This document shows positions 40,801-50,968 of a stretch of 64,000 nucleotides of DNA, piece after piece. The notes below the pieces were generated by a model. That model did not search any database and had not been told where the DNA came from. It saw nothing but the letters and a program-made list of their open reading frames with translations. The position numbers and the translations under genes were made by a program. The number at the start of each line of letters is the position of its first letter. Position 1 is the stretch's first letter. This DNA comes from Carpediemonas membranifera (lineage: Eukaryota > Fornicata), in contig JAHDYR010000064.1 of assembly GCA_019828565.1 (NCBI GenBank), positions 310,001 through 374,000 of the forward strand, read 5' to 3'.

Positions 40801-43800
40801 ATGGCCTCTACCACTCTAGCGAGCAGGGCGGGGTCATAAAGCATGGCCTGGGGGTTTGAGATCCAGCGGTAGAGGTGCTCGATAAGGGCCGTGACGTACT
40901 GGGCGCCGACTCGGGCCGAGGGATCTGTGGCGCTGGCCGTGAGCTGGTCGACGCACGTCTTGATGAATAGCCGGAGGACCTGGAATGAGCGACGGGCAGG
41001 ATCGGCCATACCCGCGTCGTAGACCATGTCGGTGATGTTCTTCGCAGCGGCAGCCTCACCATAGAGCACTGCGTTGACACAGGCGAACCCAATGTCCACA
41101 GATGCAGTGATCGTGCGGTACAGCCCCTGCGTCGACAGGGACAGCGGGGCGACGGCGTCGACCGGCGCGGGGTGCGGGCCGACGTCTGGGGCGGTGGTGG
41201 ATGAGCACCAGGAGACTAGGCCGTTTGCCTGGAGGGTGCGGGAGTAGAGCGTGTCGGCGAGGAAGGACATGACGTCGGTTGGGAGGTTGCACAGGGGGAG
41301 GCCTGCGAGACGGGCCATGCCCTCCATGGCCTCGATCACGCCGCTGTTGCTGGCCATCGTCTCTGCCACGCGCACACCCATGGCGCTCGCCCATCCAAAG
41401 GCGTCTGCCCAGTCCTCCTCCTCCCAGGCGCTGTCCACGGGCATGAACAGCGCCGGCCACTGGGGCGCAGTGCCGTCGGTGGTGTCGGTCACTCCGAACA
41501 GGGCCTCCATGACTGTCTTCCGGTCGTGGGGACCCATGACCAACAGCACGGGCACGCGTGGTCGGCTGGATGGGTCGGCGCTGTTGGCGTCGTTTGATTT
41601 GGCAATGGTGTCACCGACGGTGGCGAGCAGGGTCTCGACGCGACCCCTGATGAATCTAGCAGTGCCACGCTCGGACGTCGCGGCAGTGACGGTGGCGTGG
41701 CGTTTTGCTGCCCGGAGAGGGTTCTTGAACGACTCGTAGAGCCCTTCCCCGGCCTCAACATGCTCGCTGATAGCATCCCTCGCGGCCTGTGCGCTGTTTG
41801 TGCGACTCATTACAAAGTGGAGCCGTTCCCCTACAAACGCGGGGGAGAACACAGTGGCGATAATTCGCTGGCCGTGTTGAACGTAGTGTACAATCACAGG
41901 CTCAAGATCAACCTCACCCAGCCCGTCCGCCCGAACACTGTGCAGGTCGTCAAGCAGTATAGTCCTCCCGGCACTGGTCCCCGAGTAGCGGCAGACCCCG
42001 CCGACCTGGGTGATTGTCCGGGAAAGGGGGTCAATGCCGAGCTCGAAGACACCAGAGACCTCGGGGTGCTCCCTCAGAGACTGGATGCGGGGATTGTTGA
42101 CGAACTCAGCCTCGGCCATCTGAACTCTGACGACCTTAGACTGCACATTGTGGCGTGGGAGCACGCGCTCGACAATCTCGAGCTTGGTCGCCGAGCTGTT
42201 TGCTCCGAGGACAGCGGCGACAACAGATAGTGGGGCTGCGACGTAAAACACCCTGGGAACCTCGACGTCCTGGTACGACAGCGCGTGCGTGCCCGCCATG
42301 ACGACGGCGAGGGTGACCACACCGGGGGCCCTCACCTTAGCCTGGAGGACTGTCCACTGAGCATGCCGCTTCGACGCCTGCTTGTGTGCGAACTCGCGGA
42401 GGGTTCCCTTGGAAACCGTCAGCCTGCCCTGCTTCCTATCCACACGCAGGGCCCGCCACTGGGCCCGCTTGTGTCGAATCCACTCGGGGAAGTGGGTGTC
42501 CCGACGCCATGGGCGGCCCGAGGGGTCGAGCTTGAGGGCCTCGACGTCCTCCTTTGTTGGGTTGAGTGCCCGCTGTCTGGCAAATTCGGCCTTCTTCGCG
42601 AGCTGGGCCTTAGAAAGAGGCTTCTGGCCACCTGACGAGAGGGGCATGTTGGTGTAAGAGTTGTTGGAGGCAGAGACAAATGTCCCGGGTGGTCGGGTGA
42701 TCGAGCCGGACTTGCCCTTGAGGAAGTCGACGATCTTGCGCTGGTGGCGGTTGGCCTCGATCTCGCGCTGCTGCTTGATGAGCCAATCAGGGAGCGTGAC
42801 TTCCGGAGTTGGGTTGGGCACGCCTTGCTTGATGGCGGGGATCGTCACAATCTTCAGGATCTGCTTCGAGATACGCTGGATATAGTAATCCCAGTCAACG
42901 ATATTCCTGATATCACACGCCTCACCCTGGATGCTGGCCTTCGTCCATCTTAGCAGCCACTTCTCCTGCGCCTTGAGTGGGAGCTGCCAGAGGAGAGTGG
43001 GGATGGCCCTAGAGGTGGTCGACGCCTCGCCGTCCGGTGCCCATCTGCTGATGATATACTTGCATGTAACGCCGGTCTGATTAACGATATCTGGGTCCAT
43101 GATCTCTGCGAGTCGGGTGACTGTGGTGATGGCGACGGACTTGCGGCCTCCGTAGTCAGCGACGGGCTTGCTCATCGTCGTGCTCTCCTCAATGAGGGCG
43201 AGGAGCTCTGTATCCGGGATCGAGCAGCCCTTGGTCATCAGAACGTTCAGGATCGTGCGGCAGATGACGCCTGCCTCGGCGTAGGCGGCGGCGACGTTGC
43301 TGCCCTTGAGGAAGGCAGGGAAGATGAGGGTCTGGAACGCCTTGACCAGCTGCAACTCGCCGCGTCGCTTGAGCTCGAAACCCTTGAGTTCAGCGAGGGT
43401 GTTATCCTCGTTGTACACGGCATACCGCTTCTTGATGAGCTTGTCAGGACCCAGCTCGGATGCTGGGAGGATCATACTCTTGTACGGCCCATCGACCTCG
43501 AAGTATATCGAGCACTCCTTGTGTGTCTTAAACTGCGTGTTCATGGGGTTGAGCGATGTCATGTACTGGTGGTTGGTGTAGTTCGCGTACACGTCAGCGT
43601 TGAGCATGATAGCAGGATACGACACGCGAACCTTCTTCTCCTTCCCGTAGCGGTCAGTGAGCTTCATGGTCTCGTATTGGGGGAACTCCTTTGGCAGTGC
43701 GACCCAGATTCCGTCCGTGTCGAGCTCCAGGGGCAGACCGATCCTCTCACACAGGGCACGAGCCTGCTTGATGATGTTTGCTCCAGTGTGTGTGACTACT

Positions 43801-46195
43801 CCGGCCATTTCCATGCTGTACCAGCGGGACCCGGCGGCCATGACGTAGCCGTAGAAGGAGTTGAGGATGCACTTATGGGCGAGCTGCAGGCTGTCCATGA
43901 GGACCACCATCTGCTTGGCCTGTTCCATAGCTGCTGCGTCGCCTGAGCCTTCGAGCTCGCGCATCTTGCCCTGCCAAACCTTGAGGTTCGTCTTAAACTC
44001 ATAGCGCTTGTCCCTAAACTGGCGCACAGTGTCAACGTAAAACGGGTTGTCCCTCTGGCAGATGAACGCCTCTCGCTTCCGTTCGATCTTCTCGTGGATC
44101 TCGCCTCTCGAGCTCTTGGCAGCGACCTTAACCTGCTCTTTGAAAGCATCCTCCATGTCACGTGCGGATCCAGTACGGGTCTGCTCGACGAACACCTTCT
44201 GTTGGAGTAGCGCGGCTGCGTCCAGCTTGAACACCAAGCCGCGCCACACCCAGTTCATCGCCTTCTGGCACTGCGCCTTGTCTCTGTAAAAATCGCACTG
44301 TGCGCAGTCGTGGTCGGTAACGACAGAGCATGGCTGAAGACGGTTCGTGAGGATGATGTTGGGGTACATCGCGGCGATGTCGAGGTGATAGATGAGGGGT
44401 TTGGCTGTGAACCTGCGTCGGGGCTGTGCGGCGGTCACTGTGCCATCTGGCTTGACACTGAGGCCGCCAATCGCAGCGAGACTCTCTCTGATGTGCGCCA
44501 GGGCATCTCTGAAGCCCTGCTGCTTCACTAGCTCCTCGGGGTCGACGTCAATATTCTCTTCAGCGACAACCGCGTGAATCAGATCAGCCTGCAACTTCCC
44601 ACAGAGGAACTGGTACGCCGAGGTGTCAATGTCGAACTCAACTGGGACGTCAGACCTGTAGATACCCGACCTCAGCGCCTCTACCCGCCCGCCGATGTAC
44701 GTCTCCTTATCTATGAGTCTGCCGTCGCTGTGGTACTTGATGACTTGGGCTTTCTGCTTGTCTGGGGCGACCACCTCTGCACGCTTGGCTTGGACCATCA
44801 ATAGGGCCTCACACAGACCACCAGAGCCCTTTCTGAGGACTTGGTCAGGACCGAGCGGGATCAGCGTACATAGACTGAATATAAATGGTTCAACGTACTT
44901 GACGTAAAGATAGTACGTCGCCACGGCATCCGAGACGGAATACTGGGCGTACACGAATGGGTTCGAGTGTGCAAGCGGCGTCATCTCCTCTGGATCGAGC
45001 TCATGCGGGTCATACCGCAGCTTCTCACGGCACACGGCCTTGAGGTTCTGGGACCCTTGGGGTAGGTACGAATCGCGCTGGACCCACTTGAAACAGTCGA
45101 GGTGGGGTGTCAACTCGCCGTAGTATTCGCCCTGTGAGGTTCCCTTCTCTGAGGCACGGCGGTTGTCGTCAGTGAACGCGTTTCTGATGGATGTCTCGCG
45201 CTCGAGCCAGCCGGGGGCGTCGGGCTCGGTCTCGAGGTCGTAGACGGCGGCTCTGCGCTCAATGTACGGCCAATCGAAGAAATCGCCGTTGAACGAGACG
45301 TACACGTGCGGCTTGTACGCCTTCATGTGCAGGAAGAACGTCTCGAGCAGCGCCTTCTCCGTGGGGACCTCCTGCACCGCGAACACACCGGGGAAGTCCT
45401 TGCTGGGCGTGAACTCGAGCGTCTGGGGGATCTGGCGGGCAGGGTCGGGGTTCTTGGGCACGGCGTTGTTGTTAACGATGAGGTGAGCGTTGTTCTTGCC
45501 CATCATGTAGGAGATCATCTGAATCTCATCATCGCGGGCATCAGGGAAGCGGAGAGGCTTCTTGGCCACCTCGATATCGAACGCCACTGTCCTGAGTGCG
45601 CACTTATCGAGCACGTTGGGCAGACACTCGAGCTTTTGCACGATGCTGTCGCTGTCCGAGGCAGCAGACCCGGGTTCGAGCGTGACGTTGTACCACTGGC
45701 CCACCCGGATCTCCTGGGCGATGAAAGACCGCATGAGGTACGGTACATCATGCTCCCTGAGCTCTGCGATGGTTGAGTCAGCTCCCTGGCGCCGCATCTG
45801 TTGGCGGATCTCGCGAGCTTTCGCCTCGAGGCTTGCCTGGGTGGGGAACTCGACCTTGATGTAGTCTTGGTACGGGGAGGTGATGTGGTTGGCGACATCA
45901 GTGTCTATGAGGCGTATGTCGGTCGTTGTGAGGCCCTCGTGGGCGAGAGACGAGGTAGCCGCAGCACGGTCGCTGTTTTGGCGTACCTTGAGGAGGAAAT
46001 ACGGTCTAAAGCGCTGGAGGGCGACGACAGTGTTGCCGTCTGCCTTGACGAACAGGAACTTGAGGGCGGATACGTTTCCTGATGCTTCGGCGGGTGCTGG
46101 AGCCTCTGCCTGGGTAAACACGTGGAAAAAGTTGTACAAACTTCGACGGCGTTAAGTAGCCATCCCCTGAAGCAGTGATCCGTCTCAACCACCAT
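37890..46195 (-). CDS. POLE: DNA polymerase epsilon catalytic subunit fused to B subunit (POLE-POLE2), two exons
   Basis: Exon 1 (46195-46142, 18 codons, ending GWLLNAVE) and exon 2 (46109-37890) encode about 2757 residues; human POLE is ~2286. The exonuclease domain is intact: FDIEVAKKPLRFPD at ~195, SFNGDFFDWPY and YSVSDAVATYYLY. The polymerase domain has YHLDIAAMYPNIILTNRLQP at ~590, NSFYGYVMAAGSRWYSMEMAG and ELDTDGIW at ~815. The large degenerate C-terminal half follows, then two zinc modules (CDKCNQVYPCDL with CPRESC; CDNCGAPRMH with CLAGC) at ~2095-2170. The same frame then continues ~590 residues. From ~2365 on these read as POLE2/Dpb2: an OB-like KLWKVVGMLTRVDDGFRLED, LVLCGPFSKDE, NPMRIRVFDKRVVLFSGDL, and a terminal LDLWPQPDAVIMSS. 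The holoenzyme copies the leading strand in the nucleus. The B subunit normally binds the zinc region that precedes it here. Confidence 0.93.
46110..46141 (-). other. Spliceosomal intron, 32 nt
   Basis: On the minus strand it starts GTTTGTAC and ends TTTACCCAG. It is phase 0, between GAA (Glu18) and GCA. It is needed to give polymerase epsilon an ATG and the conserved GWLxN segment: the exon 2 frame alone has no ATG for over 100 codons. Confidence 0.85.
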
Positions 46196-46393
46196 AGCGC
46201 GCTATTCACCTCTGACATAAACTGCACCTTTGCTTGACGGGCCAGGGATGCTGGTAGACATTCATATCGGCTATACCGACACTTTCCAGGGCTCCAGTAG
46301 CGAAAAATCAAGAACGGGCACTTTAGTGTCAAATTGACGGAATCTGCCGAATCCGAGCACTCCGCCGCCCCATCACCGAGAACTAAGGACATA

Positions 46394-48898
46394 ATGCTTA
46401 CACAACTGGCTTCCGAATATACACAGCTGGCCAAGTTGGATAAGAAGCTTCAGAAGTCGATTTCGGCAGCGCTTGCTCTGTTCCCGGAAGAATACACTGA
46501 CCTAGACTATGCTGGGATCATTAGAGAGCACCAAGGCGTTCTTCTTCAGCCCTGTCTTAATGCGATGGCCAAACAGACTCCCAAAGCGATGTTTACAGGC
46601 ATGCTGCTGGTCTCTCGCCTTCTCGGCTCCCTAAACCTGACCGAACCCCACCTTGGCGACATCGCCATGCGTGTTTTCGAGCTCTCTCGCGAGAAAGAGC
46701 TCCATTCCGATGACAAGATCCGATTGATGCTCATCAAGCTCTCCCAGTTCCTCTGCAACGCCGCTCCCACCTTGGATGAATCGGGTGTGACCCTTTCGAC
46801 TGCCATTTCAGCGCTGGTCAACCTCAAGATCTCCCAGGACAGCCTCATGCCTGTGGGAACGTCAAGTATCGTTACAGACGCCGTCAACGGCCTCTTCAGC
46901 GTCCTCGACGGCCTCCTATCAGTCGACGACCAGCGTGCTGCAGGCTTCCTTGCGCACACAGCCGACCTGTTCACCGACATGACCAGCATGGCTGCCGGGT
47001 CGCCCCTCATGTGGCTAAACTGCCGATCGCTGACTCCACAGGACGCCCTAGGGACTGTTACGGCGACTGTTAATCAGTGGGGCGCTATTATACTCGGTCA
47101 CGAAGGGTTTACGAAGGCCAGGGCTGCGTTATCAGCTCTGTGTGGGGCGCTGATCGACCGAACGAACGCCGCGAGCAACCCTCTCCTCGACATCTTCGCA
47201 AACTTTCCCCTGCTTGTCAAGTGGCATCACCAAGCAGCCACTAGAGGCTGGTCGACCTGTGGCGAGGCCGCTTTCGTTATGGAACCGCTCATTGGTCTCC
47301 TTTACTCGACCTCGCCCCAGATTCACACGATTGTACTGTCCGCACTGCTGAAGGGCATCGGACAGCACCCTGGAGCTGACTCAACCACCACAATATTGTC
47401 ACACTGTCTCTCTCTCGTGTCAGTCGAGTCGCCTAGAGTCGACCTTACATACAAGCTGGCGACTTTTGTCATCAACAGCAGCCAGACCACGCTCACCCTC
47501 GACCAGATCGCCCTTTCTGCTTCAGTAATCGCCCAACTCGCCCCCGGTGTGGAGCTAGCCGAGGCTCTCTCCTGCGTCGAGCGCCTGTGGGCTCTGTCAG
47601 ACCGTTCAGCCGAAGTGGCCGCCGACCCTGACGCAGACCACAGCGCGGTCCAGTCGGTGCTCACTCAGATCATATGCCGCCTGGCGGACGTGGCGCTCGA
47701 CTCAAGGATCCATGTCCGAACGTCTGCCGTGAAGACACTGTTTGGTGTCGTCAGCACGCATGGAGACATCCTCGAGGAGGCTGCGTCTGCAAGGGCGGTG
47801 CAGGAGATCATGAGAGTGGCCGACGACCTCCTAGACCGCCTCGCAGTGGCTGTGGCGGACCAGTCGGGGACCCCGGACTTCGTGGACGTGACCCAGTCGA
47901 GCCCACTCGCCTCTGTCGCCTCCACACTCAGTGTCCTCCTCGCTGAGCTGACAAGTGCTGTTATCCAGCGTGGTGTGGTCCTCGCCGCCGAAGACAGGAG
48001 CCGTGTCATCCGAATGGCCGCGCTGATGTTCCAGGAGAACTCGGCCCAGCTCAGAGATAAGGCGGATAGGGCGTTCTCCCTCTCAGTGGTCGAGTCCATC
48101 GTCAGATTCATCGCTTTCTACCGGGACTGGTCCCTCTGGGTCGTGTTTGCTGAGTCGATCGACTTCAAAACGATGACCCGAAAGACTGCAGTCGCGTGGG
48201 TCGCCCAGGTTTTCCAGTGTACCCCGGCGGATTTCTCTGCCGTCCTTGACGTAATTCGCATACTCACAAGAACACCGTCACCCAACGCTGAAGCGGCAGT
48301 GCAGACAGCTGTTCCACTGCTCTCTTCAGCGGCGTTTGAGCGATACTACGACAGTTTGGCAGCCCATGAACGAGTCAACGCTGACAAGGTTCGTCCGGTG
48401 CATTTTATGACAACACCGGGGCTGGAGGAGGCGGCGCTATACATGATGGACGTCCTTCCTGCGGATGAGAACTGCACATACAGTAGACTTGCACCTTTGT
48501 TGGCGGATTTAGTAGATTCATGCGATCCCCGGCTGTATATTGCGATCCAGGAGAAGATTTGCATATCTGGACTCGGCGGTCTGCCCGAGCCCATGCTCCG
48601 AGTCCTCGCCACGGCTGTTGAGCGGGCCGCCGAACACCCTCTGCTCGATTCGCTCATTAGCTTCCTCGACGGAGTCATTCAACTCGAGAATTTGATCGGA
48701 TCAAATCTCGGCCTCGATATTGCGAGTGCCGACCTTGTCCGGGTTGAGCAGGCGGTCGACTTCATCCGCCGTCTGTCACCGACCACAGCTCCAGGACAGC
48801 GGTCGGCGTCCTTTGCTGAGCAAATGGCTCAAGTGGTGAGAGGTGCCGAGGAACTCGCACTCGTGCCCGTATGCGGCGTGTTATCGACCCTGCGGTGA
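46394..48898 (+). CDS. MON2-like HEAT-repeat protein
   Basis: 834 residues from the ATG at 46394; the frame is open slightly upstream but only from a TTG. The protein is almost wholly helical, in HEAT-like pairs. The N-terminus (ASEYTQLAKLDKKLQKSISAAL) resembles the DCB domain of MON2 and large Arf-GEFs. A conserved MON2/HDS-type block, LDSRIHVRTSAVKTLFGVVSTHG, lies at about 437-460. MON2 is a trans-Golgi/endosome scaffold that works with the Dopey protein and lacks the Sec7 GEF domain; none is seen here. At 834 residues it is about half the animal length, so only the N-terminal half would be represented. It could be another HEAT protein. Confidence 0.5.
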   Translation: MLTQLASEYTQLAKLDKKLQKSISAALALFPEEYTDLDYAGIIREHQGVLLQPCLNAMAKQTPKAMFTGMLLVSRLLGSLNLTEPHLGDIAMRVFELSREKELHSDDKIRLMLIKLSQFLCNAAPTLDESGVTLSTAISALVNLKISQDSLMPVGTSSIVTDAVNGLFSVLDGLLSVDDQRAAGFLAHTADLFTDMTSMAAGSPLMWLNCRSLTPQDALGTVTATVNQWGAIILGHEGFTKARAALSALCGALIDRTNAASNPLLDIFANFPLLVKWHHQAATRGWSTCGEAAFVMEPLIGLLYSTSPQIHTIVLSALLKGIGQHPGADSTTTILSHCLSLVSVESPRVDLTYKLATFVINSSQTTLTLDQIALSASVIAQLAPGVELAEALSCVERLWALSDRSAEVAADPDADHSAVQSVLTQIICRLADVALDSRIHVRTSAVKTLFGVVSTHGDILEEAASARAVQEIMRVADDLLDRLAVAVADQSGTPDFVDVTQSSPLASVASTLSVLLAELTSAVIQRGVVLAAEDRSRVIRMAALMFQENSAQLRDKADRAFSLSVVESIVRFIAFYRDWSLWVVFAESIDFKTMTRKTAVAWVAQVFQCTPADFSAVLDVIRILTRTPSPNAEAAVQTAVPLLSSAAFERYYDSLAAHERVNADKVRPVHFMTTPGLEEAALYMMDVLPADENCTYSRLAPLLADLVDSCDPRLYIAIQEKICISGLGGLPEPMLRVLATAVERAAEHPLLDSLISFLDGVIQLENLIGSNLGLDIASADLVRVEQAVDFIRRLSPTTAPGQRSASFAEQMAQVVRGAEELALVPVCGVLSTLR

Positions 48899-49091
48899 CG
48901 GTTCTGTACAGATAACGACATTTGTAAAGTTTTCACCGCGAAACTGTCAGTGCTTTTCAAAGCCTGCCCACGCAAACCAAGTCGCCCCACGCGTAAATCA
49001 TGTATCCTCGGGTGTGATGGTTCCAGATTCTATCCGCAGATACGCGTTGACAGTCGTTGAACGGAGTCGAAAGACAAGAAGTTCGCCCATC

Positions 49092-50906
49092 ATGACGGGA
49101 ACGGACGAGCTGGTCAGCAAAGTAACGAACTTTTACAACAACTTGTACAAAGATTGCCCTGACTTCTCTGATGACGTCAAGACGTCGTTCCTTGCCAAGA
49201 TTATCGACGAAGTGAAGAAGTCAGGGATCGTAGAGGCAGCACAGGCCACTTCTGAGGAGAATGCATGGTACAAGACGGCTGTTGGCTACTCCATGTACGT
49301 GGATAAGTTCTGTGGCACGTTTGACGGCCTCAAGGAGCTCCTCGACGCCAAGGACTCCACCCTACCCGAGATGGGCGTCAGCCTGCTTCACCTGCTCCCC
49401 ATCCTCGACGACGGCGGTGCAGACGGCGGCTTTGACATCAAGGACTACACCCGCATCCGCCCCTCTCTCTTCCGCGACCCTGGCGACAAGGAGGGGAACA
49501 CCGAGACCTTCAGCGCCTTCCTCGCCGCCGCACGGGAGCGGGGTATGCGTGTACTCTTTGACGTGGCACTGAACCACTGCTCTGTGCAGCACGAGTGGTT
49601 TGAGACTGCTGTTGCGGCCATCAACGCCCACGTCACTGAGGGCACTCCCCTCCCCGCCGATCCGGCCCACCCCTTCAACTTCTTCATCTGGACTACACAC
49701 GGGGGCCCCGGCTACCCCACTAGCCCCGCCTACGATGAGCCCAATGTCCGTAGGATCTTCTCGTTCGAGCCGTCCAACTGGGCTCGGGTGGGCGAGACGC
49801 CGTACTTCTATCTGCACCGGTTCAAGACGGAGCAGCCTGACCTGAACTACCACAACCCCGCTGTCCTCCTCGAAAGTGTCAAGATCATCGCCTTCTGGGC
49901 ACACGCTGGTGTAGGCGGGCTTCGTCTCGACGCCCTTCCCTACCTGTGGAAGGTCGACCGCCAGAAGACGCACGAGAGGGACTGGGTGTGTGAGAACGAG
50001 TCCGGGACCCACATCATCGTCCAGCTGTGGCGCGCCATCGCAGACGCCCTCCGCCCGGCCGACGACGCTCTCCTCTTGCTTTGCGAGTCGAACCAGGAGT
50101 TCGAAGAGGTCGCCAAGTACCTCGGCAAGCCCGGTGCGCCCCCAGAGTGCCACGCGGCGTACAACTTCCCCGCCTTGACCCGGATGTGGCACGCTCTCGC
50201 CACACAGAGCCCTGCCACCCTCATCGACACGTGGAACGAGGTCGCCGGCCTCGCCCGCCCCGATGCTACCTGGGTTGCTATGCTTCGGTGCCACGACGAG
50301 CTGACGCTCGAGAAGGTCGCGGTCACCCCTCAGATCCGAGACGACGTGACCACCGTGTTCCTACAGGACCCCTCGTGGAAGTTCCGGGTAACCGAAGACA
50401 GCGAGGGGCGGGAGATCGTCGAAGGCATCTCTGCTCGTCTGGCCAGCCTCCTCAAGAACGACCGCGACTGGTGGACCCTCGCCATTGCAGTCCAGCTCTC
50501 GCTGCCCGGCATTCCCATGATTTACATGGGCGATGAGTTCGGGATGGGTAATAGCCCAGTCACCCCTGAGGCCGAGGTCGATAGCCGCTACCTGTGCCGC
50601 GCCTCCATCGACTGGGGGCAGGTCAGGTCTGAGCGCGCTGACCCGGACTCATGGACAGCGTTCTGCTACGGGACTCTCAAGCAGCTCATCGCCACCCGCG
50701 GCAACCTTACAGGCCGCGCTGAACTCAAGCAGGTCGGTGGCCACGTGCTGATGGTGGAAAGGGGGGGCAGCGTGTGTCTCATGAACTACAGCGATGGCGA
50801 GGTCAGCGTGGAGGCGAAGGGCAAAGTGCTGTTCGCTAAGAACGCCGAGGTCGGCGATGGCAGCGTCAAACTGGGCCGCTATGGCGTCTGCTGGCTCAAA
50901 AAGTGA
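49092..50906 (+). CDS. GH13 alpha-amylase family enzyme
   Basis: 604 residues from the ATG at 49092; the frame is open further up but the translation there is unlike the family. The (beta/alpha)8 catalytic motifs are all visible. Region I is DVALNH at about 157. Region II is GLRLDALPYL with nucleophile Asp near 280. Region III is LLCESNQ with the acid/base Glu near 332. Region IV is RCHDELT near 401. Domain wording (LHLLPILDDGGADGGFDIKDYTRI, the EVAKYLGKPG insert, IPMIYMGDEFGMGN) recalls the amylosucrase, sucrose phosphorylase and trehalose synthase branch rather than starch-degrading amylases. No signal peptide, so cytosolic glucan or disaccharide metabolism is likely. Substrate not determined; bacterial ancestry is plausible. 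Confidence 0.85.
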   Translation: MTGTDELVSKVTNFYNNLYKDCPDFSDDVKTSFLAKIIDEVKKSGIVEAAQATSEENAWYKTAVGYSMYVDKFCGTFDGLKELLDAKDSTLPEMGVSLLHLLPILDDGGADGGFDIKDYTRIRPSLFRDPGDKEGNTETFSAFLAAARERGMRVLFDVALNHCSVQHEWFETAVAAINAHVTEGTPLPADPAHPFNFFIWTTHGGPGYPTSPAYDEPNVRRIFSFEPSNWARVGETPYFYLHRFKTEQPDLNYHNPAVLLESVKIIAFWAHAGVGGLRLDALPYLWKVDRQKTHERDWVCENESGTHIIVQLWRAIADALRPADDALLLLCESNQEFEEVAKYLGKPGAPPECHAAYNFPALTRMWHALATQSPATLIDTWNEVAGLARPDATWVAMLRCHDELTLEKVAVTPQIRDDVTTVFLQDPSWKFRVTEDSEGREIVEGISARLASLLKNDRDWWTLAIAVQLSLPGIPMIYMGDEFGMGNSPVTPEAEVDSRYLCRASIDWGQVRSERADPDSWTAFCYGTLKQLIATRGNLTGRAELKQVGGHVLMVERGGSVCLMNYSDGEVSVEAKGKVLFAKNAEVGDGSVKLGRYGVCWLKK

Positions 50907-50968
50907 GCGAATTACTTTAAACTACCATAAATCACGTAACAAACTGTACCGGAGTCGAACGCATCAGG

